The notes below the pieces were generated by a model. The model made no database searches. It saw only the letters and a program-made list of their open reading frames with translations, and was not told the DNA's origin. From Flavobacterium dauae (lineage in GTDB: Bacteria; Bacteroidota; Bacteroidia; Flavobacteriales; Flavobacteriaceae), in contig NZ_CP130821.1 of NCBI RefSeq assembly GCF_004151275.2, positions 1,364,001-1,428,000 on the forward strand: DNA of 64,000 bases. The letters are read 5' to 3'. Position 1 is the stretch's first letter. Each line of letters begins with the position of its first letter. The position numbers and the translations under genes are program-made. Shown here piece after piece: positions 53,063-62,230 of this stretch.

Positions 53063-54616
53063 CTATTTTTTAGGTGTTAAAGTAACAAAAGGTACAATCA
53101 TTTCTTCTAAAGAGATTCCCCCGTGTTGATAGGTATTTTTAAAATAACTTACATAATGATTGTAGTTGTTAATATACGCCAAAAAATAATCGCTTTTTGC
53201 AAAAATGAATGAGCTACTGATGTTTATTGCCGGTAGTTGAATTTTTTTAGGGTCTTTTACTACATAAACATCTTTGGGTTCATACGTTAGCGATCTGCCT
53301 GTTTTGTACCGCAGATTTAAACTGGTGTTTTTGTCGCCAATTACTTGCGATGGATTTTTACAGTTTATTGTTCCGTGGTCGGTTGTTATAATTAGCTTGA
53401 ACCCTGCTGTTTGTGCTTGTTGGATAACTTCAAATAAAGGTGAATTTTTAAACCAACTTTGTGTTAGTGACCGGTAAGCTTTATCTGTTGACGCTAATTC
53501 TTTGATAACTTCCATTTCGGTTTTGGCGTGCGAAATCATATCTACAAAATTATAAACCAAAGCTATTAGTTTATTGTCTTTCATTGATTTAAAATTATCT
53601 GCAAACTTTTTACCATCTTTTAAATTAGTGATTTTGTGATATTCGTACTTAATGTTTAAACGTAAACGCTTTAGTTGTTCGTTTAAAAATTCTGCTTCAA
53701 ATAGATTTTTACCACCATCATCAACATCGTTTTTCCAGTATTGAGGCAACTGTTTTTCCATTTGCAACGGGGTTAATCCCGAAAAAATAGCGTTTCGGGC
53801 ATATTGTGTTGCCGTTGGCAGTATAGAATAATAGTAATCTTCTTTATCTACTTTATAATGTTGGTTTACAATAGATTCAAATGCTTTCCACTGGTCGTAT
53901 CGTAAATTGTCTATAACCACAAACAACACGTTTTCTTCGTTTCGCAGTTCGGGAACTACTTTTTTAACGAATAGTTTATGCGAAAATAACGGAGCTTCGT
54001 CTTCATCATTAATCCAATCTTCGTAATTTTTTTCAACAAATTTTCCAAATTGAATGTTTGCTTCCTCTTTTTGTTGTTCTAAAATCTCGGTTAAGTTTTG
54101 ATCTTCAATAACTTCAAGTTGCATTTCCCAGAAAATCAATCTTTTATATAAATCTGCCCATTCTTGATGTGAATTTGCCTGCATCATATCCATTGCTATT
54201 TTGCGGAATTCTTTTTGATAGTCTAAAGATGTTTTTTCAGAAACCAATCTCGAGTGATCTAAATTTTTCTTTAAACTCAATAAAATCTGGTTTGGATTTA
54301 CAGGTTTTATCAGATAATCGGCAATTTTAGATCCAATTGCTTCATCCATTATATATTCTTCCTCGCTTTTTGTTATCATAATAATAGGCGTGGTCGATTT
54401 TTTTTCTTTTAATTCAGATAATGTTTCCAAACCGGTAATTCCAGGCATATTTTCATCTAAAAAAACGGCGTCAAAATTTTCTTCATCAAATAAATCAATA
54501 GCATCTTGCCCGTTTGTTGCAGTAGTTACTTCGTAACCTTTTTTCTCTAAAAAAAGAATGTGCGGTTTTAATAAATCTATTTCATCATCAACCCACAATA
54601 TTTTAATTTTATTCAT
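53063..54616 (-). CDS. porX: PorX-like response regulator with PglZ domain (T9SS regulator)
   Basis: A 517-residue protein. The receiver domain (1-120) has WVDDEIDLL, the phospho-Asp in VFLDENMPGITG (about 53) and Lys in LIKPVNPN. The C-terminal PglZ domain (about 200-515) is alkaline-phosphatase-like, with VVIDNLRYDQW, ITTDHGTINC and QHGGISLEEMIVP. PorX proteins control type IX secretion genes and can act on cyclic oligonucleotides in vitro. The partner kinase PorY is not adjacent. First gene of the porX-tsaE-ald operon. It regulates the system that exports proteins such as the one at 47492. Confidence 0.9.
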   Translation of the reverse strand: MNKIKILWVDDEIDLLKPHILFLEKKGYEVTTATNGQDAIDLFDEENFDAVFLDENMPGITGLETLSELKEKKSTTPIIMITKSEEEYIMDEAIGSKIADYLIKPVNPNQILLSLKKNLDHSRLVSEKTSLDYQKEFRKIAMDMMQANSHQEWADLYKRLIFWEMQLEVIEDQNLTEILEQQKEEANIQFGKFVEKNYEDWINDEDEAPLFSHKLFVKKVVPELRNEENVLFVVIDNLRYDQWKAFESIVNQHYKVDKEDYYYSILPTATQYARNAIFSGLTPLQMEKQLPQYWKNDVDDGGKNLFEAEFLNEQLKRLRLNIKYEYHKITNLKDGKKFADNFKSMKDNKLIALVYNFVDMISHAKTEMEVIKELASTDKAYRSLTQSWFKNSPLFEVIQQAQTAGFKLIITTDHGTINCKNPSQVIGDKNTSLNLRYKTGRSLTYEPKDVYVVKDPKKIQLPAINISSSFIFAKSDYFLAYINNYNHYVSYFKNTYQHGGISLEEMIVPFVTLTPKK

Positions 54617-54823
54617 AGCAATATATTTAACCTTTTGTTATTAGGTATTTCAAGTTTTAAATTTAGTGAAAAGACTTTTTTGTTTTTCTTAAAATTATAA
54701 TAAGAAAATTGTAAACCTTTATTTATTTACAAAAATCATATAAATATTTTGTTTTTCGATACTTTTGTAAGATTTAATTAGTAAAAACAACAGCTTAAAT
54801 GTTGTGTAACAAAAATAGTTGAA

Positions 54824-55819
54824 ATGTATTTTTCTTTTATCATACCCGTATATAACCGCCCTGACGAAATAGATGAATTATTAAACAGTTTGCTACATCA
54901 AAGTTATAAAGATAATTTTGAAGTTGTGGTTGTTGAAGATGGTTCAAAAATAACTTGTAAAGATATTGTAAATAAATATGTTAACAATATTAATCTATCG
55001 TATTACTTTAAGCAAAATTCGGGCCCGGGCGATTCACGAAATTACGGAATGAATGTTGCAAAAGGTGATTATTTTATCATTTTGGACTCTGATTGTATTT
55101 TACCAGAAAATTATCTGATTGAAGTAGATAAATACCTGAATGACAATTATGTAGATTGTTTTGGCGGACCTGATGCGGCGCATCAATCGTTTTCAGATGT
55201 TCAAAAGGCAATTAATCAAACAATGACATCGGTTTTAACCACAGGCGGAATCCGCGGGGCAAGTGAAAAACTGGGTAAATTTCAACCTCGTAGTTTCAAT
55301 ATGGGGCTTTCAAAAGAAGCTTTTTTGGCGTCGGGCGGTTTTGGAAAAATTCATCCGGGCGAAGATCCTGATTTGTCTATTCGTTTATGGAAAATGAATT
55401 TTAAAACAGCTTTAATTCCAAATGCTTATGTTTTCCACAAACGACGAATAGATTGGGAAAAATTCTACAAACAAGTCAATAAATTTGGTAAAGCACGCCC
55501 AATTTTAAATAAACGATACCCTGAGTACAATAAAATAACGTACTGGTTTCCCGCGTTGTTTATTATAGGATTAATAGGTTCTGTATTGTTATTGTTCTTG
55601 GGAATAAAAATAACTTTATTTTTATATATAGGGTACTTTTTTGCACTTTTTGTAGAAAGTTTACTGGCTACAAAAAGTTTAAAGATAAGTTTTTTAACAA
55701 TTATTTCAACTTTTATCCAGTTTTTTGGATATGGGGCAGGGTTTTTGTGGAGTTATTTTTTGTTAAATATTAAAAAAGAAGATCCTCAACGTGCAATGCC
55801 CGAAATGTTTTTTAAATAA
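54824..55819 (+). CDS. family 2 glycosyltransferase
   Basis: A 331-residue enzyme that transfers sugar to a membrane or surface acceptor. The GT-A domain (about 1-230) has FIIPVYNRPDEIDELLNSL (1-20), the DxD-like ILDSDCILP (about 88-96) and GEDPDLSIRL (about 183-192). Two to three hydrophobic helices end the protein (about 245-310). TACTTTTG at 54760-54767 is a -7 box. It shares one base with coaE downstream (TAATG). Donor and acceptor unknown. Confidence 0.85.
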   Translation: MYFSFIIPVYNRPDEIDELLNSLLHQSYKDNFEVVVVEDGSKITCKDIVNKYVNNINLSYYFKQNSGPGDSRNYGMNVAKGDYFIILDSDCILPENYLIEVDKYLNDNYVDCFGGPDAAHQSFSDVQKAINQTMTSVLTTGGIRGASEKLGKFQPRSFNMGLSKEAFLASGGFGKIHPGEDPDLSIRLWKMNFKTALIPNAYVFHKRRIDWEKFYKQVNKFGKARPILNKRYPEYNKITYWFPALFIIGLIGSVLLLFLGIKITLFLYIGYFFALFVESLLATKSLKISFLTIISTFIQFFGYGAGFLWSYFLLNIKKEDPQRAMPEMFFK

Positions 55820-56406
55820 TGGTAAAAATAATAGGATTAACAGGTGGTATCGGCAGTGGTAAAACCACAATAATTAATTATATACAATCAAAAGGTTTTC
55901 CTGTTTATATTGCCGATGACGCAGGCAAAGAAGTAATGGAATATCCGGATATTATAAAAAAGATAAACGCCCTCTTTAACGGTGAAGTGTTGTTGCCTAA
56001 CGGATTTTTAAATCGTACAAAAATAGCGTCAATAGTTTTTAAAGATAAAGAATTGCTGTATCAACTAAATAAAATTGTTCATCCGGCGGTGGCATTGCAT
56101 TTTAAAGATTTTGTAGAAAAAAATGCAAGTTCAGATATTATTTTTAAAGAAAGTGCTATTTTATTTGAATCTGAAGCTTATAAAAAATGCGACGCTACCA
56201 TTTTAATTACAGCTCCTTTAAATATAAGAATTCATCGGGTAATGTTGCGCGATCAGGTAACCGAAGATGACGTTTTAAAAAGAGTGAAAAACCAAATGAC
56301 AGACAGCGAAAAACAAAAACTGGCAACATTTATTGTTGAAAACATTAAACTGAATGAAACTTTTAAGAATATTGACCAAATCATAAGTAAAATTTTAATA
56401 AATTAG
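55819..56406 (+). CDS. coaE: dephospho-CoA kinase
   Basis: A 195-residue P-loop kinase that phosphorylates dephospho-CoA to CoA. Walker A GLTGGIGSGKTT is at 6-17, with IADDAGKEVM (about 31-40) and the conserved FKESAILFES (about 113-122) plus the lid RVMLRDQVTEDDV. Full length. Translationally coupled to the glycosyltransferase. Confidence 0.93.
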   Translation: MVKIIGLTGGIGSGKTTIINYIQSKGFPVYIADDAGKEVMEYPDIIKKINALFNGEVLLPNGFLNRTKIASIVFKDKELLYQLNKIVHPAVALHFKDFVEKNASSDIIFKESAILFESEAYKKCDATILITAPLNIRIHRVMLRDQVTEDDVLKRVKNQMTDSEKQKLATFIVENIKLNETFKNIDQIISKILIN

Positions 56407-56438
56407 ATTTATATTGTTAATTTTAGGTTAAATAAAAT

Positions 56439-56467
56439 TTGTTTTAATCGTTAAAATGTTAAATTTG
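56439..56467 (+). promoter_or_regulatory. promoter of the RprX-like kinase gene
   Basis: TTG at 56439-56441, 18 bases, TAAATTTG at 56460-56467; the ATG follows 18 bases after the box. Confidence 0.65.
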
Positions 56468-56484
56468 AATAAGTAAATACAAAT

Positions 56485-58089
56485 ATGAATAAATATAGAT
56501 TTCAGTTTTTAATTGTATTAATGAGTTTGGCCTTGGCTGGTATCATTTTAATACAACTTTACTGGATAAGAACAACTTATGAAAATAAAGACGACCAGTT
56601 TCAGCATCTGGTAAATCAAACCATTGGAAAAGTTGCTGACAAGGTTAAAGAAAAAGAACGTTACGAATTTGCTAAAAAAGTGTACGAATACCGTACAAAA
56701 ACAGGACAAGTACCTGATAAAAATCAAATAAAAGAAATTTTTTATATTGAAAAAGACAACAGAACCAATGAAGAAATTGTTTATTCTAACATTATTTCGG
56801 TAGAAAATTTTAATGATTTTAACTTTGGAAAATCGTTCATTGACAGTGCCAGCGGATACAAAAAAGATTATAACAATTATATCAGCAGACGGAAAACAGA
56901 AGTTTACCACGGAAAAAACACTAATGTTGATATAGGTGCCGGTATTCATCAATCAATGAATACCAAAACAAAGCCAGATGTTTTAGTAGAAAAAAACGGA
57001 ACAGTTAGTGAGTTTAGTGATTTAATGTATTATGATATTGTACCTTTTTATCAGTTAGAAGATCGTTTAGACAACGAAAGTCTTCAAAACTTAATTAAAG
57101 AGGAGTTAAAAAATAACAAAGTTGAAACAAATTTTGAATACGCCGTTTTTGATAATAGCATAGAAACATCTATTAAATCAGAAAACTTTGTTTACAATGA
57201 TAAAAATACCTATTCTGCACCAATTTTAACAGATATAGACAATCATTCTGAGTATCAGTTATATATTAATTTTCCTGATAAATCCAGATTTTTAGTGTCC
57301 GATTTATTGCCGTTTATTTTTATATCGCTTTTGTTTACCATTGTGATTATAGCTGCCTATTACAGTGCAATTAGACAGTTAATCACTCAAAGACAAATTT
57401 CTGAGATTAAAAACGATTTCATTAATAATATGACACACGAGTTTAAAACGCCTATTGCCACAATTAATCTTGCTTTAGACGCTATTAAGAACCCAAAAAT
57501 TATTTCGGATGAAGAAAAAGTATTGCGATATGTACAAATGATCCGCGATGAAAACAAAAGAATGCACGCACAAATAGAAAATATTTTAAGAATATCAAAA
57601 TTAGAAAAAAAAGAATTAGATATTCCTAAAGAAAAAGTAGAGTTAACTGAAGTATTAGAAGTTGCAATTGATCACGTTTCATTATTAATAGAAGATCGGG
57701 AAGGCACATTAAACATACATTTTAATACAACAAGAGACAGCGTTTTAATAAACCCAACACATTTTACCAGCGTATTTGTAAATATATTAGACAATGCCAT
57801 TAAATATTCGCCAAATGCACCAAAAATAGATATTTATACCGAAAATGTAAAAGATAGCATTGTGGTAAAAATTAAAGACCAGGGAGCGGGTATGAGTAAA
57901 GCAGCAACAAAGAAAATTTTTGATAAGTTTTATAGAGAACACACAGGCGATTTACACAATGTAAAAGGGCACGGTTTAGGGTTGGCTTACGTGAAACAAA
58001 TAGTTGACGACCACAATGCCCAAGTATATGTAGAAAGCGAAAAAGGAAAAGGAAGTACCTTTATAATAAAAATACCTTTAATAAATTAA
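56485..58089 (+). CDS. sensor histidine kinase, RprX-like
   Basis: A 534-residue kinase: helix 1 (about 7-28), a periplasmic sensor domain of about 240 residues rich in charged residues, and helix 2 (about 275-297). The HisKA domain has the phospho-His in NNMTHEFKTPIATINLAL (about 315-332). HATPase has NILDNAIKYSP and the FDKFYREHTG and GHGLGLAYVKQIV lid. Next gene is its regulator, 22 bases away. The layout and neighbour match the RprX-RprY pair of Bacteroidota. Signal unknown. Confidence 0.88.
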   Translation: MNKYRFQFLIVLMSLALAGIILIQLYWIRTTYENKDDQFQHLVNQTIGKVADKVKEKERYEFAKKVYEYRTKTGQVPDKNQIKEIFYIEKDNRTNEEIVYSNIISVENFNDFNFGKSFIDSASGYKKDYNNYISRRKTEVYHGKNTNVDIGAGIHQSMNTKTKPDVLVEKNGTVSEFSDLMYYDIVPFYQLEDRLDNESLQNLIKEELKNNKVETNFEYAVFDNSIETSIKSENFVYNDKNTYSAPILTDIDNHSEYQLYINFPDKSRFLVSDLLPFIFISLLFTIVIIAAYYSAIRQLITQRQISEIKNDFINNMTHEFKTPIATINLALDAIKNPKIISDEEKVLRYVQMIRDENKRMHAQIENILRISKLEKKELDIPKEKVELTEVLEVAIDHVSLLIEDREGTLNIHFNTTRDSVLINPTHFTSVFVNILDNAIKYSPNAPKIDIYTENVKDSIVVKIKDQGAGMSKAATKKIFDKFYREHTGDLHNVKGHGLGLAYVKQIVDDHNAQVYVESEKGKGSTFIIKIPLIN

Positions 58090-58111
58090 CAAACAACAAA
58101 TAAATATAAAA

Positions 58112-58816
58112 ATGGAAGCAAATAAAAAAATCTTGTTAGTAGAAGATGATCCAAACTTTGGAGCAATCCTTAAAGATTACTTAAGTATGAATGATTTCGA
58201 TGTAACCCTTGCCAAAAACGGTATGGAAGGATTCGAAAAATTCAAAAAAGACACATTTAATTTATGTATTTTAGACGTAATGATGCCTTATAAAGACGGA
58301 TTTACATTGGCACGGGAAATTAGAGATAAAAACAAAGAAATCCCTATTATTTTCTTAACAGCCAAAACAATGAAAGAAGATGTTTTAAAAGGATATAAAG
58401 TTGGTGCTGACGATTATTTAAACAAACCATTTGATTCTGAAGTTTTGTTGATGAAAATAAAAGCCATTATGCAACGCAAAACATCAGAAGTAAAAGCAGA
58501 AAACACACAATTTGAATTCCAGATAGGAAAATTCAACCTAAATTCTAAACTACGTTTTCTAACTTTTGAAAATGATGAACCAATAAAATTATCACCAAAA
58601 GAAAACGATTTGTTAAAAATGCTTGCATTATACGAAAACGATTTAATGCCGCGAGAAGTTGCGTTGACTAAGATCTGGAGAGATGATAACTATTTCACTT
58701 CTAGAAGTATGGATGTTTATATCGCCAAATTAAGAAAATACCTGAAACTTGATGAAAATGTTGAAATTTTAAACATTCACGGCGAAGGGTTTAGATTAGT
58801 TATTAACAAAAAATAA
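58112..58816 (+). CDS. OmpR-type response regulator, RprY-like
   Basis: A 234-residue regulator: receiver domain 1-120 with VEDDPNFGAIL, phospho-Asp in LCILDVMMPYKDG (about 55) and DDYLNKPFD. The C-terminal winged helix (about 135-232) has LSPKENDLLKMLALYENDLM and SRSMDVYIAKLRKYL. The kinase precedes it. Ends in a strong terminator. Confidence 0.92.
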   Translation: MEANKKILLVEDDPNFGAILKDYLSMNDFDVTLAKNGMEGFEKFKKDTFNLCILDVMMPYKDGFTLAREIRDKNKEIPIIFLTAKTMKEDVLKGYKVGADDYLNKPFDSEVLLMKIKAIMQRKTSEVKAENTQFEFQIGKFNLNSKLRFLTFENDEPIKLSPKENDLLKMLALYENDLMPREVALTKIWRDDNYFTSRSMDVYIAKLRKYLKLDENVEILNIHGEGFRLVINKK

Positions 58817-58848
58817 AAAAAATGGCTTTATTATAAGCCATTTTTTTT
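58816..58848 (+). terminator. terminator of the RprXY-like operon
   Basis: AAAAATGGCTT and AAGCCATTTTT form a stem around a TATTAT-type loop, with T8 downstream. Confidence 0.82.
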
Positions 58849-58913
58849 ATTTAAATTCTTTTAAAATACTATTCTTTTTTGTTCTATATTTACCTTAAAT
58901 AACACAGAGAACA

Positions 58914-59606
58914 ATGAAAAAAATTGTAGTACTTTTTTTCTCTTTTTTTGCATTACAGCTGAGTGCACAAGTAAACGATTGGGAAAAATATGCCGATTCG
59001 TTACGAACAAATGTATTAGATGATGGCGAGGTAGAAACAGAATATCTTTTGCCCGAATTACATATCAATTTTTCTAAAGAAGAATTAGAACGCATTCAAA
59101 TTGAAAATATCTTAAAACGACGTATTTTAAGGGTTTATCAATATGCAGTGCTAACAAGTCATAATTTAACGATTTTAAACCAAGAAATGGCAAAACTGGA
59201 AAAAAAATCGGAAAAAAGAAAACATTTAAAACAAACAGAAAAATATTTAAAAGAACAATTTGGAGATCGTTTAAAAAAACTTTCCCGAAAAGACGGGCAA
59301 ATTTTAGTGAAATTAATAAACCGGCAAACAGATCAAACTGCTTTTGAGCTGGTAAAAGACTTAAAGAGCGGATGGAGTGCTTTTTGGAACAATCAAACAG
59401 CAAAATTATTTGACATAAACCTTAAAACAAAATATGCCCCCGGAGATGTACTGGAAGATTTTTATATTGAAATGCTTATAAAAGAGTTAGCACTTGAAGG
59501 CAGCATAGAGTATCATCCGGCTGCTAAAGATTATAAAATGGATCTGGTAAAAGCAAACTGGAAAAAAAAATTAGGTGATTCCGGATATTATCCCGAAGAA
59601 AATTAA
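58914..59606 (+). CDS. DUF4294-domain exported protein
   Basis: A 230-residue protein with a signal peptide (about 1-19, ending LSAQ), followed by a helical domain of the DUF4294 type (about 65-200). That domain has RILRVYQYAVLTSHNL, KKLSRKDGQILVKLINRQT and GWSAFWNNQTAKLF. The family is limited to Bacteroidota and has no known activity. Located between the two-component pair and dnaX on the same strand. The last 30 residues are basic. Confidence 0.75.
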   Translation: MKKIVVLFFSFFALQLSAQVNDWEKYADSLRTNVLDDGEVETEYLLPELHINFSKEELERIQIENILKRRILRVYQYAVLTSHNLTILNQEMAKLEKKSEKRKHLKQTEKYLKEQFGDRLKKLSRKDGQILVKLINRQTDQTAFELVKDLKSGWSAFWNNQTAKLFDINLKTKYAPGDVLEDFYIEMLIKELALEGSIEYHPAAKDYKMDLVKANWKKKLGDSGYYPEEN

Positions 59607-59645
59607 TCGAACTTTTTTGATATATTTGCAGTAAGCAATTAATCT

Positions 59646-60728
59646 ATGGAACAATTTATTGTATCGGCACGTAAGTACCGTCCACAAACTTTTAAAGATG
59701 TTGTAGGGCAACAAACCATAACAAATACCTTACTAAATGCCATTGAAAACAATCATTTAGCACAGGCATTGTTGTTCACAGGTCCGCGTGGTGTGGGTAA
59801 AACTACCTGTGCCCGTATTTTAGCCCGAAAAATAAATCAAATAGGTTATGATGATCCTAACGAAGATTTTGCCTTTAACGTTTTTGAATTAGATGCCGCT
59901 TCAAACAATTCAGTTGACGATATCCGTAATTTAATTGATCAGGTTCGTATTCCGCCACAAACAGGAACTTACAAAGTATATATTATTGACGAAGTTCACA
60001 TGTTGTCGGCAGCAGCGTTTAATGCGTTTTTAAAAACTTTGGAAGAACCACCCAAGCACGCCATATTTATTTTAGCAACTACCGAGAAACACAAGATTAT
60101 TCCTACAATTCTTTCTCGTTGTCAAATATTTGATTTTAAAAGAATTACCGTTAATGATGCAAAGGAATACTTGAAGTATGTTGCAGAAAGTCAAAACATA
60201 ACTTTTGAGGAAGATGCTTTGCAGATTATCGCTCAAAAAGCAGACGGCGCCATGCGTGATGCTTTGTCTATTTTTGACCGAGTGGTTTCGTATTGTGGAA
60301 ACAATTTAACAAGACAGGCAGTAGCCGAAAATCTAAATGTTTTAGATTATGATTACTATTTAAAAGTAACCGATTTAATCATTACCAACAATATCCCTGA
60401 ATTGTTGCTAGCTTTTGATGCTATTTTGGCAAAAGGGTTTGATGGCAATCATTTCATTACAGGTTTGGCATCGCATTTTAGAAATTTATTGGTTTGTAAA
60501 AACCCGCAAACACTTAATTTGCTTGATGTTAGTGATGAAAATAAAAATCTGTTTTATGTACAATCTCAAAAACTTCAACAAGATATTTTAATAGAAGCAA
60601 TTAATTTGGCCAACAATTGCGATTTAAAATATAAAACATCGGTAAACCAACGTTTATTGGTAGAATTGTGTTTAATGCAATTGGCAACTTTAACGCATCC
60701 TGAAAAAAAAAATTTAGTTCACAATTAA
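59646..60728 (+). CDS. dnaX: DNA polymerase III subunit gamma (zero-frame product of dnaX)
   Basis: A 360-residue product that ends soon after the A10 run: the loader ATPase of the clamp loader. Domain I-II AAA+ core: Walker A GPRGVGKTTCARILA (about 45-59), DEVHMLS (about 118-124), LATTEKHKI, and the SRC-motif LSRCQIFDF. Domain III (about 240-355) mediates oligomerisation. A classic 4-Cys zinc module seen in E. coli DnaX is replaced by a shorter insert, as in many Bacteroidota. TATATTTG (59621-59628) is the -7 box. A -1 shift gives the longer tau form. Confidence 0.93.
   Translation: MEQFIVSARKYRPQTFKDVVGQQTITNTLLNAIENNHLAQALLFTGPRGVGKTTCARILARKINQIGYDDPNEDFAFNVFELDAASNNSVDDIRNLIDQVRIPPQTGTYKVYIIDEVHMLSAAAFNAFLKTLEEPPKHAIFILATTEKHKIIPTILSRCQIFDFKRITVNDAKEYLKYVAESQNITFEEDALQIIAQKADGAMRDALSIFDRVVSYCGNNLTRQAVAENLNVLDYDYYLKVTDLIITNNIPELLLAFDAILAKGFDGNHFITGLASHFRNLLVCKNPQTLNLLDVSDENKNLFYVQSQKLQQDILIEAINLANNCDLKYKTSVNQRLLVELCLMQLATLTHPEKKNLVHN
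60702..60715 (+). other. A10 slippery run switching the dnaX frame
   Basis: GA10TTT at 60702-60715: the zero frame reads GAA AAA AAA AAT TTA and ends 4 codons later at TAA (60726-60728). A -1 shift in the A-run enters an open frame of 215 codons that ends at 61360. Weak pairing AACAACAA/TTGTTGTT lies downstream. Programmed slippage, frameshift mutation or a homopolymer sequencing error are all possible. Confidence 0.75.
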
Positions 60729-61360
60729 TTCCCGCTTTTTTCTTTAAAAAAACAACAAAAAGTAATAATTCTATTGTTGTTGAAGAACCTAAAGCGGTCA
60801 TTATTCAGAAAAAAGAAGAGGAAAAATCAATTGTCACTGATCATTCTGAAGAGCTAACAACACAAAAAGTCGTTTTATCAAAAACAACAAACGAGCATCA
60901 GGTATCGGCTTTATCATTAAAAAGTATTAAGAAAAAAAGAGAGCTAGAAGCTTCTATAAATCCCATACAAATTAATCCGGAAGATTTACCAAAGGATGTA
61001 TTTACTTTTGAAGACCTTAAAAAACATTGGGATTTTCTATCAAATCAATATTATACTACCGGTAGAATGCTAATGTCTTCAACAATGAATATGGCAAATT
61101 TATCGTTAAATGAAACTGTTTTAACGGTTGAATTTCCCAATAAAGGCAGTCAGTTGACCTTTGAAGAAAATTTGTATGATTTGGTATCGTATATTCATAA
61201 AAAACTAAACAATTATCATTTAAAAATTGAAGTAAAAGTTAACGAGAATACAGAAATAAAAAAAACTTATACCATTAATGATAAATTAGATTATTTAAAG
61301 GAAATTAATCCAACATTAGATCTGTTAATTAAAACGTTTGATCTGGAAATTAAACCTTAA
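60713..61360 (+). CDS. dnaX: C-terminal tau extension of dnaX in the -1 frame
   Basis: A 215-residue extension with no independent start required. It starts FSSQLIPAFFFKKTTKSNN, runs through a charged linker (about 25-100 of the extension), and ends in a compact domain with FEDLKKHWDFLSNQYY, LTVEFPNKGSQ and LVSYIHKKLNNYHLKIEV. In full length dnaX products the tau C-terminus binds DnaB helicase and the polymerase core. An internal ATG at 61067 would give only the last 97 residues, so fusion by a -1 shift is more likely. Total tau length about 571 residues. Confidence 0.78.
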   Translation, partial: FSSQLIPAFFFKKTTKSNNSIVVEEPKAVIIQKKEEEKSIVTDHSEELTTQKVVLSKTTNEHQVSALSLKSIKKKRELEASINPIQINPEDLPKDVFTFEDLKKHWDFLSNQYYTTGRMLMSSTMNMANLSLNETVLTVEFPNKGSQLTFEENLYDLVSYIHKKLNNYHLKIEVKVNENTEIKKTYTINDKLDYLKEINPTLDLLIKTFDLEIKP

Positions 61361-61410
61361 TAGTTTTACTTATCTTTGTTTTTAATAATCTTTTTATGTT
61401 AAGATAAACA

Positions 61411-62190
61411 ATGAAATACGTTTTACTTTTTCTTTTTTCGGGAATTTTTAATTTACAGGCACAAAGTTATCTGGACTATTATTTTAAATCGAATAACATA
61501 GACGGAGCCATTGTAATTTATAATCAAAATAAAGACGAATGGTTGTTTAATTCTGAATTGGAACCCTTTAGTAATACACCGGCAGCAGCTCATTTTCAGT
61601 TGTGGCAGGCATTAGTTGGTTTAGAAGAAAAAGTTTTTAAAACAGAGGTTAACAAGAAACAATTATGGGATGGGGTTAAAAGATCTTTTTTTGATGAAAG
61701 AAGACCCGAATGGAATAACGATACTAATTTAGTTGATGCCTTAAAGAATAAAAACGATTGGTATTTTGATTTATTAAAGAACAAGTTATCTGAAAAAAGT
61801 TATCTTGAAAATATAAAGAACGCATCACTTTTTAAAGAAATAAAGAATAATGAGTTTCTTTATTTTTGGAATTATGCGGGTTTAACAAACCCCAACACAA
61901 TGATTTTGTTTTTAAAAGATTTGTATGAAGGTAACTTACCGTTTAACAAGAAACATCAGCAATTTATACTAAATCAACTATTTATTAATGAAAATTTAGC
62001 CATACACACAGCCGAAACAAGTTACTTAGGGCAAAAAATAGATTGGACAATTGGTATTTATTTAAAACAAGATAAACCTGTTTATTTTTCAATGAGAACT
62101 TACAGGTCTTTAGAAACAGAAAAATTAGAGGACTATGAAAAAAGAAAGAATTTAATCATTTCTCAAATTTTTGATGTATTGAATTTTTGA
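61411..62190 (+). CDS. exported class D beta-lactamase-fold protein lacking catalytic motifs
   Basis: A 259-residue protein with signal peptide (about 1-18, LQAQ). The region 55-240 follows the class D (OXA) beta-lactamase pattern: PAAAHFQLWQALVGLE in place of PASTFKIPNTLIGLE, then LWDGVKR, the WNNDTNLVDALKN block and DWY. The Ser and Lys of the SxxK site are changed to Ala59 and Phe62. The SxV motif is not kept, and the KTG site reads KIDW. It should not hydrolyse beta-lactams but may bind peptidoglycan or act as a sensor. TATCTTTG (61371-61378) is a -7 box. Confidence 0.72.
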   Translation: MKYVLLFLFSGIFNLQAQSYLDYYFKSNNIDGAIVIYNQNKDEWLFNSELEPFSNTPAAAHFQLWQALVGLEEKVFKTEVNKKQLWDGVKRSFFDERRPEWNNDTNLVDALKNKNDWYFDLLKNKLSEKSYLENIKNASLFKEIKNNEFLYFWNYAGLTNPNTMILFLKDLYEGNLPFNKKHQQFILNQLFINENLAIHTAETSYLGQKIDWTIGIYLKQDKPVYFSMRTYRSLETEKLEDYEKRKNLIISQIFDVLNF

Positions 62191-62194
62191 TAAA

Positions 62195-62226
62195 AAAAAC
62201 CTCGAAATATTATTTCGAGGTTTTTA
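62195..62226. terminator. bidirectional terminator between convergent genes
   Basis: AAAACCTCGAAATA and TATTTCGAGGTTTT form a perfect 14-bp stem around a three- or four-base loop, with A and T tracts on both sides. It ends the 61411 gene and the minus-strand gene at 62231. Confidence 0.85.
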
Positions 62227-62230
62227 GTTT

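Noticed and set aside
61067..61360. separate 97-residue gene after dnaX
   Set aside because: The frame is open far upstream to the A-run, and the sequence before the ATG is protein-like, so it is the end of tau.
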